Positions 8,857-18,233 of a stretch of 64,000 nucleotides of DNA are shown one piece after another; position 1 is the stretch's first letter; each line of letters opens with the position of its first letter. The position numbers and the translations under genes are program-made. The stretch comes from Granulicella tundricola MP5ACTX9 (GTDB lineage: Bacteria > Acidobacteriota > Terriglobia > Terriglobales > Acidobacteriaceae). The notes beneath the pieces were generated by a model, which was not told the DNA's origin, made no database searches, and was given only the letters and a program-made list of their open reading frames with translations. The DNA lies in NCBI RefSeq assembly GCF_000178975.2, contig NC_015064.1:186001-250000 (forward strand), read 5' to 3'.

Positions 8857-9590
8857 TCCCGGATGTCGGCGTGGGTGTTGGTGAAGGGGCGCTCGAGGAA
8901 GGTGGTCCAGAAGTAGTTGACGGTGTAACGGGCGGCGGTGGTGAGCATGCCCTCTTTGCGGAGGCGGCGGGCGGAGGAGAACATCTTGAGGTCGAAGGTG
9001 AAGCGGACCATGCCGATCTCGTTGAGGCGGCGTGCGATGTCTGTGTCTTCTCCGTAGAAGGAGATGGCGAGGTTGAAGCCGCCGATGGCTTCAAGCGCGG
9101 GGCGTGCGATGACGAAGTTACCGCCCTGGACCATCGAGCCCACGCGGAGAATCCAGCGGTTGAGAGCGTAGACGAGCCAGGCCTGGAGATAGAAGATGCG
9201 GACGAACTGGCGCTCCAGCATGGTGAGGTCGTAGTAGACGACGGGGCCGCTGAGGGCGACGAGGCCGGGGGTGCTGGCGAAGGTCGAGAGGACTTGCTGG
9301 ACCCATCCTTCGGTGAGGCGGGAGTCTGAGTCGACGTTGGCGATGAGGGCGCCGGTGCTGCGGTTGAAGCCGGCCTGGCGGGCGTGGGTGAGGCCCTTGC
9401 GGGGCTCGTCTACGAGGATGACGCCGGGGATCGAGAGGGCGAGAGCGCGTGTGCCGTCGGTGCTGGCGTTGTTGACGACGATGATCTCGGCATCAAGGTT
9501 GAGGGCTTGCGTCTGTTTCTGGATCGACTCCACGCAGGCCTGGAGCCACGCCTCTTCGTTGTAGGCGGGAATGACAAAGCTCAGTCGCAT
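8853..9590 (-). CDS. Family 2 glycosyltransferase
   Basis: 245 aa GT-A fold enzyme transferring a sugar from a nucleotide donor to an unknown acceptor. It opens directly with the nucleotide-binding strand MRLSFVIPAYNEEAWL and has VNNASTDGT and the DxD-type metal site ANVDSDSRLTEGW. The late motif FYGEDTDIARRLNEIG corresponds to the ED acceptor/catalytic-base motif of GT2 enzymes. A moderately hydrophobic stretch (FVRIFYLQAWLVYALNRW) may touch the membrane, but there is no full transmembrane helix. Neighbouring genes do not form a polysaccharide cluster, so the product is unknown. Confidence 0.85.
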   Translation of the reverse strand: MRLSFVIPAYNEEAWLQACVESIQKQTQALNLDAEIIVVNNASTDGTRALALSIPGVILVDEPRKGLTHARQAGFNRSTGALIANVDSDSRLTEGWVQQVLSTFASTPGLVALSGPVVYYDLTMLERQFVRIFYLQAWLVYALNRWILRVGSMVQGGNFVIARPALEAIGGFNLAISFYGEDTDIARRLNEIGMVRFTFDLKMFSSARRLRKEGMLTTAARYTVNYFWTTFLERPFTNTHADIRD

Positions 9591-9781
9591 GGGGTGAGGA
9601 TAGGCGGGGGAGATTGCGGGGGGCTGACGGCGCTGGTAATTTTTGGAGAATGTTTGATGAATGAGTGACTGGTTTGGTGCGTGGACAAAAAGCAGAAGCA
9701 GGTTCCTCCGCTGCGCTGCGGAATGACAAACAAAAAAGATCGGAATGACAAACCAACCGGGAGGTCAGGGGACAAAGAAAA

Positions 9782-9811
9782 GGCACGCATCGAGTGAGTC
9801 CGATGCGTGCC
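9782..9811 (-). terminator. Rho-independent terminator after the phosphoesterase gene
   Basis: A perfect 11-bp stem (ggcacgcatcg / cgatgcgtgcc) with an 8-nt loop lies 22 bp past the stop at 9834. Read on the minus strand it is followed by TTTTCTTTG. The rest of the 243-bp spacer 9591-9833 contains two short repeats of GGAATGACAAAC but no gene. Confidence 0.85.
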
Positions 9812-9833
9812 GAAAGCGGAGGGAGTAAGGGTG

Positions 9834-11492
9834 TTAGTTACCGCTGGTGACTGCGCCCGTGACCGGGTTGAGCAGAACCACGTTGGGGTTGGGGACGGTG
9901 GAACTGGTGAAGTTGAACATGTTGTTGAGTGAGCCGGCGATGGAGTCGAATGAACCGCCGCCGATGCGTGCGCCACCGAGGAAGGTGTCTTCGATGAACT
10001 TCGGTACCGAGCTCTGGTCTACGACGGTGGAGTCAAGCGCATTCTTCCTGGACCATGAGGAGACGACCAGGAGAGGAATGCGAGGACCGTAGCCGCAGCG
10101 GCCTTGTGCGTGGAGGGTGGCAGCACTGACACCGGGAAGCGCGGTGGTGGAGCTGGCGGTGGTGGTGTTGCAGAGACCGGTGCCGGAGTAGGAGTCCTGC
10201 GCGGTGGCGGAGCCGTTGACGATCATGGGCATGTGATCGTACCAGCCGTCGGAGTCGTCGTAGGTGAGGATGATGGCGGTGCTGGACCAGAAGGGCGAGG
10301 CCTGGATGGCGTTGATGGTGTTGATGATGAAGGTCTGCTCGTCAATGGGATCGGAGTAGCCGGCGTGGGCGTCCTGGAAGCCGGGGGCCTTCAGGTAGCT
10401 GACTGCGGGCATGCTGCCGGCGGCGAGCGCGTCGGTGAAGTCATGCGTGTCGTACTGGTGGTTGGCCTGATCCTGCTTGCCGATGTTGGCGATGGAGGTA
10501 GGACGCAGGTGGTTGGGGTTGGAGGTCGCGGCGTAGTACTGGAAGGGCTCGTGGTGGGGGATGTAGTCGGCCTTGAGCATGCCGGTGACCTGTGAGGTGG
10601 TGGTGCGGCCGCAGCCGGTGGTGCCGTTGGCGTTGGTCTTGGAGAGGTCGAAGCCACCCTCAAAGAAGCCCCACGTAATGTTGGCGGTGGAGAGCATGGT
10701 GCCGATGTTGTTGCCGGTCATGTGGATGCTCTGGCTGGTGCTGGAGCAGAGGTCGCCGGTAGGGTCTGCGTCGCCTACGTCGGTGAAGCCGCCGTTGCCG
10801 TCCGCGACGATGGCCGTGCCGGCGTTGACGTCATTGACTGCGCCGTTGGTCTGGCCGGAGACGACGTTGATGGCGCCGGGGGTGGAGGGTCCGAAGGTGC
10901 TGCCGAAGGCGTGATCGTTGATGGCGTAGTGCTGGGCGTAGTTCCAGAGACCGGTGACGGTGTTGCCGTCGTAGTAGCCCATGGTGAGGCCGTTGGTGTT
11001 GGTGATGGCTACCTTGCCCGTCGCAGCGGTGAGGTTAGCGCCATCAGGAACGCCGACGGAGAGCGGGAAGAGGTCCATGGCGCCGTTATCGAAGGCGGTC
11101 TGCTCCGGGCCGTAGTTGTGATCCTGATCGCCGGTGGCGGCCTGGGCGGGATCGAGACGGAAGGGATTGCTGGCTCCTGCGCCGTTCTTGTTGTTGGTGT
11201 TGTTGGGGTTCGCGGTCAGCAGGGCGGAGGTGTAGCCGGCGGGGGTGGGGGTGCCGGCGGCGGCGGTGAAGGCGGTCTCGCCGACGGGGTTGGTGGCGGT
11301 GGGGTAGGTGCCGAAGTAGTGGTCGTAGGAGACGTTCTCACCGAAGATGACGACGACGTGCTTGATGACCTGGGCGCTGGTGACGGGGACGGCCGCAGGT
11401 GCAGCAGGGGCCGTGAGGGTGACTCCGGCACCGCCGCATCCAGTGAGGACGAGAGCGGCGGACGCAGAGAGGGCAGCGAGTTTACGGACCAT
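9834..11492 (-). CDS. Phospholipase C / acid phosphatase-like phosphoesterase lipoprotein
   Basis: 552 aa of the phosphoesterase family (Pfam Phosphoesterase type), which includes bacterial non-haemolytic phospholipases C and AcpA-type acid phosphatases. A signal sequence ends at a lipobox-like LVLTGCGG around residue 20, suggesting a lipoprotein. Family motifs are KHVVVIFGENVSYDHYFGTYP near residue 45, SGQTNGAVND, PFWSSTAIILTYDDSDGWYDHM with the DDxDGWYDH metal/active-site cluster, and GPRIPLLVVSSWSRKNALD. The substrate may be phospholipid head groups or phosphomonoesters, relevant to phosphate scavenging. It is followed by its own terminator and sits 140 bp downstream of a TonB-dependent receptor on the same strand, with no obvious terminator between them. 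Confidence 0.88.
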   Translation of the reverse strand: MVRKLAALSASAALVLTGCGGAGVTLTAPAAPAAVPVTSAQVIKHVVVIFGENVSYDHYFGTYPTATNPVGETAFTAAAGTPTPAGYTSALLTANPNNTNNKNGAGASNPFRLDPAQAATGDQDHNYGPEQTAFDNGAMDLFPLSVGVPDGANLTAATGKVAITNTNGLTMGYYDGNTVTGLWNYAQHYAINDHAFGSTFGPSTPGAINVVSGQTNGAVNDVNAGTAIVADGNGGFTDVGDADPTGDLCSSTSQSIHMTGNNIGTMLSTANITWGFFEGGFDLSKTNANGTTGCGRTTTSQVTGMLKADYIPHHEPFQYYAATSNPNHLRPTSIANIGKQDQANHQYDTHDFTDALAAGSMPAVSYLKAPGFQDAHAGYSDPIDEQTFIINTINAIQASPFWSSTAIILTYDDSDGWYDHMPMIVNGSATAQDSYSGTGLCNTTTASSTTALPGVSAATLHAQGRCGYGPRIPLLVVSSWSRKNALDSTVVDQSSVPKFIEDTFLGGARIGGGSFDSIAGSLNNMFNFTSSTVPNPNVVLLNPVTGAVTSGN

Positions 11493-11632
11493 TGGAAGGT
11501 GCCTCGAAGGTATTAGGAGATGAGTTCTCCTCTTGGTTTACCGGGGCACTGTGAATGGTCTGTGAAAGCCACGTCAAAAGGCGGCTTCAGGGTGTGACGG
11601 AGATGAGGCGGGAGCGTCCAAGCGCAGCCCGG

Positions 11633-14491
11633 TTAGAAGCGGAAGAAGGCTCGCAGATTGATGGTCCGGTTGGCGGCGGAGTTGTTGAAGAAGCCGCTTT
11701 CAAGCGAAAGGGACTTGCCGAAGAAGGGCGAGGTGAGGACGCCGATGGGGATGGCACCGTTGACGTGGTTGAGGACGTTCTGGCCTTCGGCGGAGAAGCC
11801 GAGTTCATAGGCTGGGTCGGGTTTGGGGGTGGGTGCGCCTTTGGCCGGCGGGGGTGGTGGGGGCGCGGATGGGTCCGGTGCTTCGACGCGGCGGGGGCCG
11901 AACTTGAAGCTCTTGTTCAGTGAAAGCTGGAGCGAGAGGTAGGTGGGACCGCGACCGTAGTTGGAGGGGATGATCTTCTGGCCGGCGATGGGGGAGGTGT
12001 CGAAGTTGCCGAAGGAGGTTTTGACGACTGAGGCGCGGGTGAGGTCGGTGGCGAAGGCGGGGCGATCGTTGTAGATGCTGTCACCGTTGTTGTCCGCGCC
12101 GGTGGTGATGTTGAAGGCGCGGCCGCCGCGTGCGATGAAGAAGGGTTCGAGGGTGATGCCCTTGGGCAGGTTGAAGCTGCCGCCGGTGAAGAGACGGTTG
12201 GTGACGTCGTAGCTGCTGGCGCCGTAGTCGGCGTGGGGGTTGTAGGAGTTGGAGACGAAGTTGGCGTAACCGCCGGGCTCCGCGGCGTCCGACTTGGCGT
12301 GCTGGTTGACGTAGAAGCCCCAGGCGGTGAACCACTTGACGGGGTGCAGGTTGTAGTTGGTGAAGAGGATGTTGCCAACGCCTTCGCCAGCGGAGGAGTA
12401 CTGGTAGAGGTTCTGGGTGCCACCGAGAGGGCGTGTGCCGCTGTTGGGGACACTGGGGTCGTAGGTGCCGGGGAGCGGGGCGTTGACGTTGAGCGAGACG
12501 AACTGGTGAACGCTGCGGATGTTGAGGTAGTTGACCGTGATGCTGCCGATCTTGCCGAGGGAGCGTTCTACCGAGAGGCCGGAGATGATGTCGTAGTTGG
12601 AGCGAAGGTGGGGGTCGATCTGGTAGATGGTGGGTGCGGTGCCGGTGAGGTTGGCGGGGGTGTAGGTGACGGTGGGGTCCGGGTTCTGGACGAAGTAGGA
12701 CTGCTGGGTAACGCCGTTCTGGCGCTTTGCACTGAGGATGGCTGGGGCGTCAAAGCGTGAGTAGAAGAGGCCGAAGCCTCCGCGCAGGACGAACCATGCG
12801 GGGTGCTTGTCTGCCTGATGAACGGCCCACGCGAAGCCCATGCGGGGTGCGGGGTCACTGCGATCCGGGATAGCGGTCTGGCTCTCAAAACGGACGCCGA
12901 AGTTGAGGGTGACGTTCTTGTTGAGCTTCCACTCGTCGTCCGCGTAGATGCCTACGTCCGCGGTGGTAATGGCTGCACTGGACTGGCCAGCGGTGAGGCT
13001 GAACTGGGTGGCTCCGCCGCCGTTTGCGAGGATCTGGGCTGCAGTCAGGTGATTGGCGAGGCCCTGTTGAGTGATCTGGTAGGTGTTGAGGTCGGGGTAG
13101 ATGTACTGGCCGTTGTAGTTGGCGTTGGAGAGGTTGGAGTCGCGCAGGAGGCGGTAGCGGATGCCGAGGCGGAGGAAGTGCTTGCCGTGGTCGATGGAGA
13201 GGTAGTCCTGGAATTCGTAGCGGTCCTGGTTGTCATGGAACAGGCCGAGAGCGGAGCCGCCGCCGCTGAACACGCCTTGCACGATGACCGTGGGGGCGGA
13301 GCTGACGGGGGTCTGGGCGAGGCGGGTGCGGATGTACTGGAAGCGGGTGTCGTTGATGAGGTGCGGGCCGATGATCTCTGAGTTGCCGATCTGGAGGGTC
13401 TGGGTGGTGGTGCTGTTGTTGTAGCCCTCGGTGGGCAGGACGAGGAGGCCGATGCCTCCGTTGGTCATGTTGATCTGGTTGTACTCGTAACGGCTGGTGA
13501 GGGTGTTGTTCTTGGTGAGTTGGCGGTCCAGCCGAGCTGAGTAGGTATGGAAGACCTGCGGGTCTGGAATGGCCTGCGAGAAGGTGAATGGATTGTTGTT
13601 CGCATCCAGCGTCTGGGCGTTGACGACGGTGTTGTTCTGCTGGTCGTTATAGGTGCCGGCGAGGAAGAAGGAGGTCTTCTTGCCGATGGGGCCGCTGACG
13701 TTTCCGTCCAGGTTGAGCGTGTGGTACGGCGGCTGTGCGCCGGTGAAGGGGTTGTTGGAGTTGAAGGCGCGGTCGTTGCCCTGGGTCTGGAAGAAGCCGT
13801 GGAGCTTGTCACTGCCGGGCTTGGTGAGGATCTCTACACGGCCAAAGCCGAGGCCGTCGTAGGCAGCGGAGTAAGGATTCTGGTTGATGCGGATTTCGCG
13901 GATGGAGCTTTTGGGCGGGAAGCGTCCGCCGCTGAAGCCGTCGACGAAGATCTGGGGCGGGTGCTGGCCATCGCCGCCGGCGATGGCGAGGACCTGCTGC
14001 TGGAGGGTGGCGTCGTCGTTGGAGAGGGTGTCGAGGTTCTTGCTGTCGAAGACGAGGGAGCTGGCGTTTTCGTCCGCGCCGGTTCCGGCGAGTTTGCTGG
14101 CGTCCACGGTGACGATCTCATTGCTGGTGGCGATGGGGAGGGTGAGGACGAGGGGCTTGAGGGCCTTGCCGGCGATGGCGATACCTTCACGGACGAAGGG
14201 CTCGAAGCCGTCCGAGAGGATGTCCATCTTGTAGGTGCCGGTGGGCAGATCAAGAGAGAAGCGGCCTGCGGCGTCGGTGACGGTGTCTCGCTTGAGGCGA
14301 TCGTTTTCAACGTGGACAGCTGCGTTGGGGATGCGTGCGCCGGAGGGATCGGAGACAGTGCCGGTGATGGCCCCGGAGACCTGGGTGGCCTGGATTTGGC
14401 TCTGGGCGAGCGCGGTGGGAGGGAACAGGGCTGAGGGCGCGGCAAAAGAGAGCGCGAGTGCGACAGTCCAGGTCAGACGCCGGTGAGCCAT
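11633..14491 (-). CDS. TonB-dependent receptor with carboxypeptidase-regulatory-like domain
   Basis: 952 aa outer-membrane protein. A signal peptide (MAHRRLTWTVALALSFAAP... ending at ALAQ) is followed by a carboxypeptidase-regulatory-like Ig domain (GAITGTVSDPSGARIPNAAV), a plug domain (residues about 120-260, with PPQIFVDGFSGGRFPPKSSI and IREIRINQNPYSAAYDGLG) and a beta barrel ending in Phe (LRAFFRF), the usual signal for outer-membrane insertion. The start at 14491 is set by the signal peptide. A further 204 open codons upstream overlap the divergent anti-sigma gene and are a shadow. A Pro-rich stretch (six consecutive Pro near residue 865) interrupts the penultimate strands. Substrate unknown; the adjacent phosphoesterase suggests, weakly, a phosphorus compound. 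Confidence 0.9.
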   Translation of the reverse strand: MAHRRLTWTVALALSFAAPSALFPPTALAQSQIQATQVSGAITGTVSDPSGARIPNAAVHVENDRLKRDTVTDAAGRFSLDLPTGTYKMDILSDGFEPFVREGIAIAGKALKPLVLTLPIATSNEIVTVDASKLAGTGADENASSLVFDSKNLDTLSNDDATLQQQVLAIAGGDGQHPPQIFVDGFSGGRFPPKSSIREIRINQNPYSAAYDGLGFGRVEILTKPGSDKLHGFFQTQGNDRAFNSNNPFTGAQPPYHTLNLDGNVSGPIGKKTSFFLAGTYNDQQNNTVVNAQTLDANNNPFTFSQAIPDPQVFHTYSARLDRQLTKNNTLTSRYEYNQINMTNGGIGLLVLPTEGYNNSTTTQTLQIGNSEIIGPHLINDTRFQYIRTRLAQTPVSSAPTVIVQGVFSGGGSALGLFHDNQDRYEFQDYLSIDHGKHFLRLGIRYRLLRDSNLSNANYNGQYIYPDLNTYQITQQGLANHLTAAQILANGGGATQFSLTAGQSSAAITTADVGIYADDEWKLNKNVTLNFGVRFESQTAIPDRSDPAPRMGFAWAVHQADKHPAWFVLRGGFGLFYSRFDAPAILSAKRQNGVTQQSYFVQNPDPTVTYTPANLTGTAPTIYQIDPHLRSNYDIISGLSVERSLGKIGSITVNYLNIRSVHQFVSLNVNAPLPGTYDPSVPNSGTRPLGGTQNLYQYSSAGEGVGNILFTNYNLHPVKWFTAWGFYVNQHAKSDAAEPGGYANFVSNSYNPHADYGASSYDVTNRLFTGGSFNLPKGITLEPFFIARGGRAFNITTGADNNGDSIYNDRPAFATDLTRASVVKTSFGNFDTSPIAGQKIIPSNYGRGPTYLSLQLSLNKSFKFGPRRVEAPDPSAPPPPPPAKGAPTPKPDPAYELGFSAEGQNVLNHVNGAIPIGVLTSPFFGKSLSLESGFFNNSAANRTINLRAFFRF

Positions 14492-14679
14492 AGGGGAGAT
14501 TTTCTCCGGGGTTTTTGAGGATGAAGACGAATCCTTGGACTCCGGGGCGGTGACGAAGGTATGGGGATTGTGCGGATTTTTCGCGGAGCGTTGGCTTTCG
14601 GAATTCGTCTGGAGTAGGCTTTGAGGATGGGTCTCCGGGTTATCGGACATCGGGATTGCTTGTGTTTTCCGGTGCGGCC

Positions 14680-14708
14680 TTGACTTTCGTGTGGTATCGA
14701 CGGACACT
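14680..14708 (+). promoter_or_regulatory. Candidate sigma70-type promoter for the anti-sigma pair
   Basis: TTGACT at 14680-14685, a 17-bp spacer, then GACACT at 14703-14708, 17 bp before the annotated ATG. The -35 is good and the -10 weak (3 of 6). No other signal was recognised in the 234-bp divergent spacer. Confidence 0.35.
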
Positions 14709-14725
14709 TCAGCCACGGCAGGGGA

Positions 14726-15175
14726 ATGACGTACTTGGGCGACTCGACTCAAAGCCACGTAAAGATGAAGCTCGACTCGGTCCTCGCCAGCGTGCAGACG
14801 GTGGAGGAATCGACCGAGAGTTTTGCGCGTGAGGCGGGGTTCGACGAGGACGATGCGAGCCAGATTGCAATGGTGGCGCGTGAGGCTGCGGTGAACGCCG
14901 TGGTGCATGGGAACAAGTACGACACGGCCAAGCATGTGACGTTCTCCTGTGCGCTGACGGACCAGGAGCTTCGGGTGCAGGTGGCGGATGAGGGGCCAGG
15001 GCTTGATCCTGAGTCGATTCCGAATCCTTTGGCGCCGGAAAATCTGCTGCGGTCGTCCGGCCGCGGAGTTTTCCTGATGAAGGCCATCATGGATGAGGTA
15101 CACTTTCGGCAGCTAACCCCAGGCACAGAGATTACTCTGGTAAAACGAAGAATTTCCAAGGAGATAGACGCATGA
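14726..15175 (+). CDS. RsbW/SpoIIAB-like anti-sigma factor kinase (HATPase)
   Basis: 149 aa single-domain GHKL ATPase. It shows the N box ([13 protein letters not shown]), the G1 box ([13 protein letters not shown]) and the G2 box ([16 protein letters not shown]). Such proteins bind a sigma factor or phosphorylate a STAS antagonist. The next gene is exactly such an antagonist and overlaps by 4 nt (ATGA), so the two form a switch. AGGGG lies only 1 nt before this ATG. In-frame starts at TTG 14735 or ATG 14765 ([11 protein letters not shown], where family similarity begins) are therefore also plausible. No sigma factor gene is next to it, so the target sigma must be encoded elsewhere. Confidence 0.87.
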   Translation: MTYLGDSTQSHVKMKLDSVLASVQTVEESTESFAREAGFDEDDASQIAMVAREAAVNAVVHGNKYDTAKHVTFSCALTDQELRVQVADEGPGLDPESIPNPLAPENLLRSSGRGVFLMKAIMDEVHFRQLTPGTEITLVKRRISKEIDA

Positions 15176-15513
15176 GCATGAAGTTCAAGACGCGGCAGGT
15201 GGACGGTGTGACGGTGCTCGACCTGAGCGGACGGATTACGCTGGGTGAGGGCAGTGTTACGCTGCGGGATGCCGTGCGGGATGTACTGTCCAAGGGCTCC
15301 AACAAGATTCTGCTGAACCTGGGCGATGTGAACTACATCGACAGCTCCGGCATCGGCGAGCTGGTGAGCGCGTTTACGACGGTGAAGAACGGCGGCGGCG
15401 AATTGAAGCTGCTGAACCTGACCAAGAAGGTCAAAGACCTGTTGCAGATCACGAAGCTGTACACGGTGTTCGACGTCAAGGACGACGAAGCCAGCGCGAT
15501 CTCTTCCTTCTAA
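15172..15513 (+). CDS. STAS-domain anti-sigma factor antagonist (RsbV/SpoIIAA-like)
   Basis: 113 aa, a complete STAS domain. The phosphorylation site is in [15 protein letters not shown]; the second Ser of DSSG is the usual acceptor. It starts [18 protein letters not shown] and ends with the typical [17 protein letters not shown]. Unphosphorylated protein would sequester the upstream RsbW-like kinase and free its sigma factor. It is translationally coupled to the kinase gene and followed by a terminator hairpin. Confidence 0.92.
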   Translation: MSMKFKTRQVDGVTVLDLSGRITLGEGSVTLRDAVRDVLSKGSNKILLNLGDVNYIDSSGIGELVSAFTTVKNGGGELKLLNLTKKVKDLLQITKLYTVFDVKDDEASAISSF

Positions 15514-15533
15514 TCGGTTTAATAGATACGGCG

Positions 15534-15566
15534 GGCCGTCTGCTTTGGCAGGCGGCCTTTCTGTTT
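15534..15566 (+). terminator. Rho-independent terminator after the anti-sigma pair
   Basis: Stem ggccgtctgc (15534-15543) / gcaggcggcc (15548-15557) with one G-T pair and a TTTG loop, followed by TTTCTGTTT. It separates the RsbW/RsbV unit from the peptidase gene. Confidence 0.85.
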
Positions 15567-15596
15567 AAGCTGAGGTTGCTGCTAGGCTATCGGCAC

Positions 15597-17162
15597 ATGA
15601 TGACAAAGTGGCTGGTGCTGGGAGTGTTGGCTGGGGTGGCGTTCGGGCAGGGGATGAAGGCGCATCCGCGTGATGGCGAGATTCACGATGCGGATACCAA
15701 GGCCTGGTGGCATACGACCGAGGATCTGTCCTCCGACGCGATGGAGGGGCGGGATACTGGGTCTGCGGCGTATGCGCGGGCGGCGCAGTATGTGGCGGAT
15801 CGGTTCAAGGGTGCGGGGTTGGTGCCGGCTGGGGAGAGTGGGACTTACTTTCAGGATGTTCCGCTGCATGAGCTTGAGGTGACTCGGGAGGGGACGACTT
15901 TTACGCTGGTGCGGGCGGGGTCTGCAGAGAAGTCGCTGCGGTTTTTGGAGGAGATCGACGTGACTCCGGGGGCGGGGCTGCCGGCGATGGTCGAAGGCGG
16001 GTTGGTGTTTCGGGGGTACTGCGGCAAGGATGAGGTTGGGGATCTGACGGGGAAGATTGCGGTTTGCTTTGGGGCTCGGCGGCCGGGGGTGACTTCGGGG
16101 AGGGATCGTGTGGCGGCGGTGCGAGGCGCGGGTGCGGTGGGGATGGTGAGCGTGGATGATCCGGCGTTTACGATCGAGCCGCCACGATGGCCGGATGCTT
16201 ACTCGCGGTCGGTGACGATTGCGGGGGGTACGCGGGCTGGGGCGGGATCATTTGTGGCTATGCGGTTGAGTGCTCCGGCCTTTGCGACGATGCTGGAGGG
16301 ATCAGGGCAGGATGCTAAGGGGATTCTGGCGCTGGGCGGGGCTTCGAAGGCGCTGCCGAGCTTTGATCTAAACGAAAAGCTGCGAGTGACGACGCATACG
16401 GCGCAGAAGGAGTACAGCTCGCCGAACGTGCTGGCGGTGCTGCCGGGGACCGATCCGGTGCTGAAGTCTGAGTACATCGTGATTGCGGCGCATCTGGATG
16501 GGTATGGGCATGGGACGCCGGTCGCGGGGGATTCGCTCTACAACGGGACGCTAGATGATGCGGCGTATGTGGCGCTGATCCTTCAGTTTGCTGAGGATCA
16601 AAAGGCGCTGGGCAAGGCCGGTGGGCTGAAGCGGAGTGTGCTGTTCTGCGCCTTTACGGGCGAGGAGAAAGGGCTGCTGGGGTCGACGTGGTTTACGCAG
16701 CATCCGACCGTGCCGAAGGAGGCGCTGGTGGGGGATATCAACCTGGATCAGCTCAGGCCTTTGTTTCCGTTGAAGATTCTGACGGCGCTCGCGGTGGATG
16801 AATCGACGATTGGAGCTACGGCGAAGAGCGTGGCGGGGCCGATGGGGATCGAGATCCGGGCCGACCGCGAGCCGGAGCGGAACCTGCTGCTGCGGGCGGA
16901 TCACTGGCCGTTCATGCAGATTGGTGTACCTTCGATCGGGTTCATCTTTGGGTATGACCCGGGGACGGATGCGGAGAGGCGCTATCGGCAGTGGTACACG
17001 ACGCAGTATCACCGACCGCAGGATGACCTGACGCAGCCGATGGATTTTGATGCGGCGGCGAAGTTCGACACGTTCTTCTACACGCTGACGCGGCGGCTGG
17101 CGAACGATGCTGCTCGTCCGGCCTGGACGGCGGGGAGCAAGTATGCGGCTACTTCGAAGTAG
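15597..17162 (+). CDS. Secreted M28-family zinc aminopeptidase with PA domain
   Basis: 521 aa exported peptidase of the M28 type. The start MMTKWLVLGVLAGVAFGQ gives a short signal peptide. After it come an N-terminal segment (EDLSSDAMEGRDTGSAAY is typical of this group), an inserted PA domain (about residues 120-250) and the catalytic domain. Expected metal ligands are His in IAAHLDGYGHG, the bridging Asp in YNGTLDDAAYV, Glu in CAFTGEEKGLLGS with the general-base Glu, Asp in INLDQL and His in QYHRPQDDL, so both zinc sites look intact. The role is removal of N-terminal amino acids in the periplasm or outside the cell, probably peptide scavenging. It converges on the next gene with a 3-bp gap. 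Confidence 0.92.
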   Translation: MMTKWLVLGVLAGVAFGQGMKAHPRDGEIHDADTKAWWHTTEDLSSDAMEGRDTGSAAYARAAQYVADRFKGAGLVPAGESGTYFQDVPLHELEVTREGTTFTLVRAGSAEKSLRFLEEIDVTPGAGLPAMVEGGLVFRGYCGKDEVGDLTGKIAVCFGARRPGVTSGRDRVAAVRGAGAVGMVSVDDPAFTIEPPRWPDAYSRSVTIAGGTRAGAGSFVAMRLSAPAFATMLEGSGQDAKGILALGGASKALPSFDLNEKLRVTTHTAQKEYSSPNVLAVLPGTDPVLKSEYIVIAAHLDGYGHGTPVAGDSLYNGTLDDAAYVALILQFAEDQKALGKAGGLKRSVLFCAFTGEEKGLLGSTWFTQHPTVPKEALVGDINLDQLRPLFPLKILTALAVDESTIGATAKSVAGPMGIEIRADREPERNLLLRADHWPFMQIGVPSIGFIFGYDPGTDAERRYRQWYTTQYHRPQDDLTQPMDFDAAAKFDTFFYTLTRRLANDAARPAWTAGSKYAATSK

Positions 17163-17165
17163 AGG

Positions 17166-17960
17166 CTAAGAGGCTTTGGCTTGGCGGACCATTTCTACGA
17201 GGATTTTGCGGGTGTCCTGGGCTGTGTGGACCTCTTGGAGGAAGTTGATGCGCGTGCCTTTGTAGCCTTCGGCGGTCTTGAGGCGGAGGAAGAAGCCGAG
17301 GCGATCGACCGAGGTCATGGTGGCCTCGGTGGCTTCGTAGCCGGAGTGGGTGCGGGCCAGGAGGATCATGGAATCGACGTGATCCGCGTTCATGTGGGCG
17401 ATGATGCCGGGTCCGGAGGCGGCGAGGGGATCGGGCGCGGCCTGGGCGTAGTCGCTTGCCGAGACCCAGCCCATGACGCCGAAGCCGCCGACGTAGTAGA
17501 GGTCGATGAGGTTGAGGCGGAAGAAGCTGAAGTCGGCGAAGTCGACCCAGTTGCGGCTGTTTTCGTGGCGGGCTAGGTAGGCCTCGCGTGCGGCGGGGAG
17601 ATCGGAGGCGGGGACCGGCTCGGCTGTGCCGACGAGGGTGACGCGGGCTGCGCCGAGGGCATCGCCGTCAGAGGCGATCTGGTTGATGAAGAGGCTGGCG
17701 TGGGGATCGGCCTTGAGGTTCTGGGTGTGCATGGCCATGTTGCTGATAAGAAAGAGCGGGCGGCCGAGGGCGTCGAGCGCGAAGGGCATCAGCGAACCGA
17801 AGGGGAAGCCGGGGTGTTTGCGCGAGAGCGTCGAAAGGGTGGCGACGGAGGCGAGCGAGATGAGGGTGCGGACGCGCTCGGCGTGGCTGGGCTCCGGGAG
17901 TTGGGGAAGGGCGGGGCCGGTGTAGGCGTGCTGGCGGGGTGCGGTTTCAGTCTGCGACAT
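17166..17960 (-). CDS. HugZ-like pyridoxamine-phosphate-oxidase-fold protein with DUF2470 domain
   Basis: 264 aa. The N-terminal two thirds (from RTLISLASVATLSTLS, through GSLMPFALDALGRPLFLIS and ARVTLVGTAEPV) is the split-barrel flavin-binding fold of the PNPOx family. The C-terminal part (GPGIIAHMNADHVDSMILLART) is a DUF2470 domain. The combination is that of HugZ/HutZ-type proteins, some of which bind or degrade haem, while others are of unknown function. No haem-uptake gene is nearby, so a haem role is only a possibility. It is cytosolic, with no signal peptide. Confidence 0.85.
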   Translation of the reverse strand: MSQTETAPRQHAYTGPALPQLPEPSHAERVRTLISLASVATLSTLSRKHPGFPFGSLMPFALDALGRPLFLISNMAMHTQNLKADPHASLFINQIASDGDALGAARVTLVGTAEPVPASDLPAAREAYLARHENSRNWVDFADFSFFRLNLIDLYYVGGFGVMGWVSASDYAQAAPDPLAASGPGIIAHMNADHVDSMILLARTHSGYEATEATMTSVDRLGFFLRLKTAEGYKGTRINFLQEVHTAQDTRKILVEMVRQAKAS

Positions 17961-18233
17961 GGGTGCCTCTGGAGGTATGGTATCGGCTTTGGGCCCGGAG
18001 GCCGGCGAAGGGCAGAGACGAGGTTCCTGTGAGGAAGTTTCCGGGCTTGCGTAGTTTTACGGATTTTTCTTTTGACTTCGGCGGCGAGTTAAGTAACCCT
18101 CAAGCTACTACTCCAAATCAAACTCTTGTCGACCGTGTGCTTATCCCAGGCAGCTTGCACGGAAATCGAGAGCCCCGAATCCCGGCGTGCCCAGGCATGT
18201 CGGTTGCTGTTCTTCCAAGGAGCTTCCCTGTCT

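Noticed and set aside
11493..11632. Terminator between the TonB-dependent receptor and the phosphoesterase
   Set aside because: No stable GC stem with a T tract could be found, so the two genes may be co-transcribed.
14492..15103. N-terminal extension of the TonB-dependent receptor ending at 11633
   Set aside because: It overlaps the divergent RsbW-like gene antisense. The signal peptide begins at 14491.
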